Source of the DNA: Dactylonectria macrodidyma
Lineage: Eukaryota; Ascomycota; Sordariomycetes; Hypocreales; Nectriaceae
Length of the DNA: 14,244 nt
NCBI GenBank assembly: GCA_020744425.1
Contig: JAGMUV010000074.1
Location: 1 to 14,244 of the forward strand
Reading direction: 5' to 3'
Part shown: in pieces, positions 7,390-14,244 of the stretch
How positions within the stretch are numbered: position 1 is the first letter of the stretch
Layout: each line of letters begins with the position of its first letter
Notes under the pieces: generated by a model
Seen by the model: the letters and a program-made list of their open reading frames with translations, nothing else
What the model was told of the DNA's origin: nothing
Database searches by the model: none
Made by a program: the position numbers and the translations under genes

Positions 7390-7640
7390 GACTAAAATAA
7401 TAAAAAAATATAGTAAAAGGAGGTTTTAAGTTTTTAATAATTAAAGGAGGAGAGATAAGAGTCTATTTATAATTAAGTTAATTAATTAATTAAGTTTTAT
7501 CTTATATAATTTAAGTAATATAAATATATAATTATATAAAAGTATATAATAAAAAATATAGTAATATAGAAATAAAAGTCTATAGCAGTTTTAATAGTAA
7601 TATTTTATTATATTCCGTATAAATATATTTTTTATAGTCT
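7390..7640 (-). pseudogene. Second pogo-type transposase relic P2, inverted to P1
   Basis: The reverse complement of about 7440-7600 aligns with the P1 segments flanking MITE A (about 3065-3081 plus 3524-3665). The shared text includes TACTATTAAAAC, GACTTTTATTTCTATATTA and ATTACTTAA. On the - strand, 7443-7466 reads IDSYLSSF, which parallels the second-aspartate region of pogo transposases (LLILDGHxSHxT); P1 has the same spot at 3644-3665. Relic P2 has no MITE at the homologous point (about 7582-7590). The first-aspartate motif could not be found upstream, so this is a partial and strongly decayed copy with approximate limits. Confidence 0.45.
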
Positions 7641-8195
7641 TAAAGAGTAAATATAGAAGATCAAATAAAGTCTGACTTTTAATAATAAGTCTAATTAGTG
7701 ATTATTTTCTAAGATTTTTTAATAATTTTATAAAATCCAATGTATTTATAATCTAATTCTGTATTTTTTACTTAGTTTTAATAATTTTTATAATAAAGTA
7801 TATATTTCCTTTTTAAAAGAATAGTCCTTTTATTTATTTTTTATTATAGTATTTTTTTATTAGGTTTTATTTCTTTATATAGTTTTTTTAAGTTTTCTAA
7901 TATAAAAATAGCTTACGAATAACTAATTTATTATAATTAGCTTTATAAGTATTAAAGATAAATCTAAAATTAATATATTAGAATGAGTTTTATACTTTGC
8001 TTAGAAGAATTATAAGTAAGTTCTAGAAGGTTCCTTAGGCTGACTTTTACTAGATATATAAAAAGCACGGACTATTTTTACTAAGTCTTTATTAATTTTA
8101 TAGTATTATTTATATATTTTTACTATCACTTTTTACTATTAGTATTAGCTTATACAATTACTTTTTAATAAGTACAAAAGAAAGAGACAGGCCTA
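7641..8195. other. AT-rich interval before the Helitron relic
   Basis: No gene is visible. The 3' end of the Helitron should lie in this interval (a short hairpin followed by CTRR at an AT site, read on the - strand). I saw only a weak GACT/AGTC pair near 8070-8090 with CTAGT some 17 bases beyond, which is not convincing. Confidence 0.35.
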
Positions 8196-8199
8196 GGAT

Positions 8200-11100
8200 A
8201 TTACTATCTTACAGCTTATGAATATAATTACTAAGGTATATACTATAACTTAGCTTTAGAATCCTCAGAATCGTACTAGAAAGAAGTATTATCTTCTTTA
8301 TTAACTTCAGTTACTAAAGTAGACTCTATTATATCCTAATCCTAAAACCAGCTCTTATCTATAGTTATACTCGAAGTACTGCCTTATCTTATTCCTAACC
8401 CTCTCTAGCTTATAAATAGCATCCCTTATTTATCTATCTAATACATTTTCAGTTTAATAAAATCGTATTATACTAATCTCTAGAAGAGATATAGCCTCTC
8501 CTACCTCTCTACTCTTAAGAGCTGCACATATAGGCTCATAAAGCTAGGTCTTATTACTTACTATTACTATAAATGCCTTTAAGGTTAAAAAGGACTTCTA
8601 AGAACTGCTTACCTTAGCTTTTTTAGTCTATTATAGTAAAGGCAGAAGTATATAAAGGTCCTATTCTATAAGTAACTAACTAAAAGCCTGGTTGCTTTAA
8701 GCTAGGATTCTTCTTTTATATAGAGTTAAGGATAATTACTATTTTATTCTTAATAAAGAGCATACCTTTAAAAGTCTGGGTATTATAAGGTCTATAAATT
8801 ATCTAATTAAAGAAGAATGGCTACTAAGGGGCCTAGGTAGAGTATTATATTATTAGTAAGGGCAATAGTATTATAAGTAAGGTTAGGAAAGATATTAACT
8901 GCTTTAAAAGGCGCTTTATTAACTAGCTTTAACTTAATAAGCTGGTTTTAGGTTATTATTACTAGCATCCCTTATATATAGAAGAATAACCCAAGGGTTA
9001 GGAATTATAGTCATTTATAATAGAGTATATTATATAGCTCTTCTATATATAATCACTTTTTTACTTTAGTATTATACTTTATTATAAAGATTAAGATATA
9101 CTTACTCTAAGTATAAGCCTATTATATAATAACTACTATATTTAGGTCTTACTTCTCTTAATTTAGAAGTATGATTACTTATAGTCTATTAGTAAAAGAT
9201 AGCTAGGATGCTTAGTTATATAGGCGATAATATAGCTATTAGAAGTCCAGCTCTATCTACTGCCTATTACATAAGTACTAGAAGAAGCTACATAACCTTA
9301 CACACTTAGTAATGCAGACTTATTCATAAAGTATAATAATAGTTTATAATTAAATAAATAGTTTATATATTACTATATACTTTACTAAGCTCTCTGGTCT
9401 CTATTTACTATATTCTCTAGGCTTTAATAAGAAGAGACTAGTCTATCTAACTAATTTAAACTAAAAGAAGTCATTAAAGAAGATAATGATTAAGATCCTA
9501 TTAAAAGAGCGATATATATTATCTCTATATAGCCTTAAGCAGCTATTTATAGATACTAGCATAAGGCCGCCTACTTAGCTAATCTTATTAATAATTAATA
9601 TAGTCTTACTCTTTTAATATAGCTTCTCTTCTTTTAATATATTCTTTATAATCTCTATTTTATTTTTAAATCTAATATTTATATTAAATAGAGAGTCATT
9701 CTACTAATAAGTATAACTACATTTTTACTAGTGCTTATTAAGAATAGTATATAAAGGCCGCCTTTTAATTAGAATATATCCTTAATAGTATATATAATAT
9801 GAGATTTTCCTATGCTCCCTTTACTACTAAATATTAGAAGTACTACTTGCCCTCCCCTTCTTAGAGCTAAGTACTGCGCTTCTTAAGGAATACTACTAGT
9901 AGTAGTAATACTATTAACTATAACTTATTTAAAGTCTACTGCCTTACTAGACCTAGAGTAAATTAATATATAATATATAAAGGCTAACTTTAAGATATAT
10001 CTAGCCTCTTAGGCTAACTCTATTTACTAGTGTTTCTTCTATCTAAGCAGACTACTATAAGACATCCGGCCTTCTATAAGGACTATTAGTAATATAAAGA
10101 ATGCATTACTTTCCTTACTTTAAATATTTACTATAATACTAATATCTTCTTTTTTAAAGCTTTAATATTATATTGATTTCCTCTTAGCTAAAGAGCCCTA
10201 ATTATAGAAAGGTGAATCTTAAATGTCTTATAGTATTATATAGAACTATTAGCCGCACTAAGCAGTTATATTATTATCCCCTTCTAGACTGATTGCTCTT
10301 ACCTCTTTATATAAGCATTTTAGTACTAAACTTATAAGTATATTCTTAATTTCGCTCTTCTGGATTGTAGATAGAATGCTTAGAAAGGCGTTATAATACT
10401 CTTATAAGTTAATATCTTTTTATTTACCTTAGTACTGCCCTTCTCCCCAATTTGATCACTAAAGGCATATGAATCTATAATCTCTTTAAAGTCCTAGTCC
10501 AGACTCTAAAGCTTACAGTCAGCCTAAGCATTTTCTATAAAAATGCATAATAAAGTGATATTATGGATATAAGAGCGAACTCAGTTGCTTAGCCTTTTCT
10601 ATAACCTTTACTAAAGTCTAAGTATATTATCTACTAGCTTGCTTTAAAACCTTTCCTAAGGAATAAATAGGATAAGATATAAGACTATATTCTTATTAAT
10701 ACTTTATAAGCACTTCTCTTTATATTATAAGGCCTTAATACTTACTTTTTATAAAGTTTTTATCTTATTTATTAAACTTATTTATAAGATAACTATTGAA
10801 AATAAGTACTGCTATTTTATTAGGAGTTTGAAAGTATTAAACCTAGCCTTTATAAACTATTGCTATTTATAGAAAAGGAATCAGTATTATGCCTTTTTAA
10901 TAAGACTATTCCTTCTTTAAGACTATAAAGGATATATAGTTATAGAAGTAGAAGTCTTAGAGGATCGGGCTGCGGTGTTTATAAGCCTCTAAGTAGGGTA
11001 ACTTAAAGCCATTTGCTTAAAAATAAATATTATCTAATTATAGCTCTTAACTAAGCGCTAATAGAGCTTCCCGCAGACCTAGCCACTATTTAGCATAGGC

Positions 11101-12079
11101 CTAATATAAGGAATTAAGATATATCCAGGTCTAAGTAAGAACATTATAAAGTCAGTCTTAAAGCTAAGTAAATAGCTAAGTACTTCAGATTATAAGAGCT
11201 TTACTTATAAAAATGCAGTTTATAATATATAGTAAGAATGATTTAGTCTTATTTCTTATTACTAATACTAATATAGTACTTAGATTACTTAGTTTTCCTT
11301 ACTATTATTAGGCTAGATCTAATAGCTCTATAGTAAAAGTAAGCTACTTCTATATAAGAGTATTAAACTTTATAATATAGTTATAAATATAGTATATAAG
11401 CACTAGCCCTTTTTTTATATAAGAATTATTAATATATTATAATTATACTATAGTTCTAGCTATACTCTAATTATATTAATTAACTATAATAGTCTTACTT
11501 TACTTAAGTAAGCTATATTTATAAAGCCAGTCTTTAATATAAGTCTTTAAGAGTTTAAAAATAGTATAACTATTTTATACTTTATTAGCCCTACTTTTAA
11601 AACTTCTTTAATAAAGTACTTTATATATATAATAATATAATAATAGACTTAGTAATAAGATATAATAAAGTTAGCCTTATACTTAAACCTCTTTAATAAT
11701 CACTTAGTATTATATATTAGCTTAAGTTTAAGATAATAGTCTTCTTACTAAACTCTACTGCCTCCTTTACTAAGGCCTTATTTAAGGTTATAGTAAATAT
11801 ATTATTTATAAAAGTCTTAACCTTTAATTAGTATTCTCCTTTATTAAGATTAGCTATATATAAACAAGATATAAAAGGCTAGGTTACTATCTAACTATAG
11901 TAAGCTATATAAGTAAAGAGCCTTACAGTTATTAGTCTTAATAGTTATATAATAATAGCTTATATTTAATAAATAGATAGTTATTTAATATAAATATAAT
12001 ATTTAAAAAAAAGAGAGATCTTATAAAAGAAGAAGAGTATTAAGCTAAGAGGGTTATAAATTAAAAGGGTTATTACTTA
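8200..12079 (-). pseudogene. RIP-destroyed Helitron Rep/PIF1-like helicase gene, C-terminal part
   Basis: On the - strand several frames, split by stops and small shifts, spell the Helitron protein in order. Rep: SLFFKYY near 12000; ISYYYITIKTNN then ALYLYSLLxLDSN (about 11889-11960), matching YYGTVETNDRGALHLHGLLWLDG of fungal Helitrons, with the HxH metal-binding pair at 11907-11915 now YxY; then KGEYxxKV near 11835. Helicase: Walker A GSIGKSHII (codons at 9799-9819), STSKNVVILISRMTLY (motif Ia), IINKIS (9578-9595, originally IIDEIS), NDFFxFKLV (9458-9475, originally GDFxQF), GMLVII with KLKLVNKAPF (8907-8971), and YVQLLRVER (8513-8530, motif VI). Such proteins nick DNA and unwind it for rolling-circle transposition. 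The stretch about 9990-11700 is coding-like but unassigned. The gene is dead. The exact C-terminus is unknown. Confidence 0.88.
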
Positions 12080-12081
12080 TA

Positions 12082-12508
12082 ACGTATATGATAAGCATGC
12101 AAACGCATCCAAGTATGCGACGCACTTATACTGTATACTTAAAGGGTAAACTTAAATTTTCTAAAATGGGCTGTATAGTCTTAGGAATTTTAGAAAATTA
12201 ATTTTAAGTAATTAACTAAAAAAGTCATAATTTAGTATTTTTATTAGACTTTTAACTAATTTATTTAGCTTTTTAAAATTATAAATAAGAAAAAAAACAG
12301 TGCGAATAAGATTTTTAAAATAAGACTATAATAAAATCTTTTAAAATCTAAAAAAATCTTTACTTATTTTTATATACTATTAAACTTATATAAAATATAA
12401 GCTATTTTAAGCTTAGTTTAAATTTTAAAGTTTTTAAAAAAGTACTGTTTTAGGTATAAATTGGAAATGCGTCGCATACTGGATGCGTCGCATGCTTATC
12501 ATATACGT
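12082..12508. mobile_element. MITE C, 427 bp, inserted in the Helitron relic
   Basis: Terminal inverted repeats of about 43 bp (12082-12124 and 12467-12508) start ACGTATATGATAAGCATGC and carry two TGCGTCGCAT-type units 16-17 bp apart. TA flanks both ends (12080-12081 and 12509-12510). The core AAGAAAAAAAACAGTGCGAATAAG around 12298-12310 is identical to that of MITE A, and TTTTAAGCTTAGTTTAAATTTTAA follows near 12408. There is no coding capacity. It splits the Helitron reading order between the FTLNLNN motif and SLFFKYY. Confidence 0.9.
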
Positions 12509-12510
12509 TA

Positions 12511-14244
12511 GTAATATATATAAAGTATAAAGTAATACTCTAGCAGCCTTATTATTCTATTCTCTATATATTATAAGCTTTAGTTTTACTAGGTTATTAA
12601 TATTATTAAGATTTAAAGTAAACTAAATAGCTATAAGACTGAATACTACTATTATAGACTAGATCTTCTCTATATAATAGGCAGCTCTTATTTAATAAAG
12701 GATATTAGCTATTATAGAGTAAGAGTTCTTTTATAAGTATAATAATATCTCTATTTATAGTCTTTCTACTTAATATCTCCTTTTATACTTAATATAAGTA
12801 CTTAAGTATAACCTTAATATATTCTCTTAATATATTAAAAAGCTAATTACTTTAAGTAGCCTTAAGCATCTACTAGTTCTAAGACCTTACTATTATATTA
12901 AAGATAAAGAAGGAAAAAGCAGGGTATTAAGTATAATACCCGCTATATTATTATAGATTGACTTTAGCCTAAGACTTTAGGTTATATCTTATATTTAAGG
13001 ATTTACTAGGTCTTCTGCCTTATTCTAGTCTACTATTCATAGTCTGCTATAACTATGGGAAAGTAACTAGAGAAGGTTTTTAGAAAATAGTCTAAGGAAA
13101 AGCTATTAGTAAACTTATAGCTATAGGATATTCGGATGAATGGACGACCTAAGGAGCTATAACCTGTATTAATAGGGCCTTGCCTGTACTACCTTTATAG
13201 TTATTATCAAACTGGCGCTCTGCTTATAGGGCCAGACTAATAACTTTAGCTTATCTTACTCTATAAAGGCAGCCTGCTATTAATTAGGAATATTACTAAA
13301 GATATAGTTTAAATACTTGCTCTAATGTTTCCTTTACTATTGCTTCCTCTAAGCTAGAGGGTATTATATACTATATCTAGGCTTAGATATCTAAATATAT
13401 ATCTAGATCTTTTTACTAGTTCTATTATAATATCCTTAACTATTAACGCTTAACTAAGAGCATTCTGCCTTTAATCAGTTAGAAGTACGATCTATACTAT
13501 TTATATAAGCTCTTTTATAGTCTTCTTCTCTTATATATATTATAAGCTTATATTAATATATTATTACGATATCTTTAAAATCCTAATTATCTATCTCCTC
13601 TTTTTAATTATAATATTAATATAAAGAGAGTATTTACTTATAATTATTATAATATTTATAGATAGTACTAAGTTAAATACTAATAATTTACTAATATTTT
13701 AAAGTATAGGCTGCTCTAAGCTAGTTTAAATTATATATACTTACTTTAATATTAAATAAGTAAAGTATAGTAAGATTATAATAAAAAAGACTATTATTAT
13801 TAAGAATACTATAATATAACTTAAGATATATTTTTAATATATAAGCTAGTTATTTAGCTATATTAGATATTAAACTTAGTAATAAATCTATATACTATAT
13901 TAAAAGAGATCAGTTCTCTTAAGAGAGTAAGGTCTTTTAGCTCTTTTAAATACTAATACTTATAGTTAATAAGTATTATACTCTTTATATATATATCTAA
14001 GACCTTGCCTTAGTTAAAAGCCGCTTAATAAGAAAAGCATATTAGTATTATAATCTTACTATCTCCTTTTAAAAAGCATCTCTTATATATTAATAAATTA
14101 GTTATTATTAAATAAATCTTATTAATAATGCCCTTTTCTAATTAGTATAGTCTAGGTTTTATAGCTCTTCTATAAATAGTAAACTAAGATATTACTATCT
14201 TTATACTATCTTTATTTAAAAAGCTTTTTAAAAAGGACTAAATT
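12511..14244 (-). pseudogene. RIP-destroyed Helitron Rep/helicase gene, N-terminal part (runs off window)
   Basis: This continues the - strand relic upstream of MITE C. Readable pieces, in protein order from the window end: KDLTLLRELI (about 13908-13937); SSEYPIAISLLIAFP (about 13090-13140); PAFSFFIFNIIVRS (about 12882-12925), like the HPAFPFxxFNIxxRR block of the Helitron-like N-terminal domain; and QFTLNLNNIN (12602-12622), like the FTLSxADxHWPDL block just before the Rep core. Stops occur every few codons and the frame changes several times. The start codon lies beyond the window or is unreadable. Without the MITE, the relic covers at least 5.6 kb, the expected size for fungal Helitron proteins of roughly 1,500-1,900 residues. 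Confidence 0.72.

Noticed and set aside
6840..7400. AT-rich replication origin or centromere-type sequence
   Set aside because: AT-richness here is fully explained by RIP, and no distinctive motif or ordered repeat is present.
8034..8095. 3' terminal hairpin and CTAG end of the Helitron
   Set aside because: Only a 4-bp stem with a 10-base loop, and CTAGT about 17 bases beyond. RIP may have erased the real hairpin, so the end cannot be placed.

Overview
The window looks like a transposon graveyard from a filamentous ascomycete fungus (Pezizomycotina). Most of it is extremely AT-rich, poor in CA/TG and CG and rich in TA. Repeated sequences here differ almost only by C/T and G/A transitions. 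That is the signature of repeat-induced point mutation (RIP). I found no intact protein-coding gene, tRNA, rRNA or CRISPR array. The species cannot be named from this sequence.

Layout. 1-890: a short stretch of ordinary composition, AT-rich DNA, a 16-bp minisatellite and a 200-base pyrimidine-rich tract. 891-1065: copy 1 of a 175-bp dispersed repeat; copy 2, heavily mutated, lies at 2513-2687. 1377-1741: a GC-rich, unmutated solo LTR. About 2440-3700: relic of a pogo/Fot1-type transposase gene on the + strand, carrying repeat copy 2 and a 438-bp MITE. About 4030-4260: a less mutated patch that may be the 3' end of an LTR element. 4381-4815: second MITE. 5286-5825 and 6143-6690: two copies of one LTR in opposite orientation; the right copy has a perfect 5-bp target duplication. 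6765-6816: a 13-bp minisatellite. About 7390-7640: a second transposase relic on the - strand. About 8200 to the window end: a very large RIP-destroyed Helitron Rep/helicase gene on the - strand, split at 12082-12508 by a third MITE.

How the parts relate. The autonomous elements (Helitron, pogo) are dead. Their protein motifs can still be read through the RIP changes: the Helitron HxH metal-binding pair reads YxY, and the pogo motif NFDETGF reads NFNKTGF. The three MITEs have TA target duplications, as Tc1/mariner/pogo elements do, and share a central core. Each has a different pair of short repeats inside its terminal inverted repeats. The MITEs and the GC-rich LTR sit inside or beside mutated relics but keep their own CG- and CA-containing ends. 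I infer that they arrived later or were too short to be recognised by RIP.
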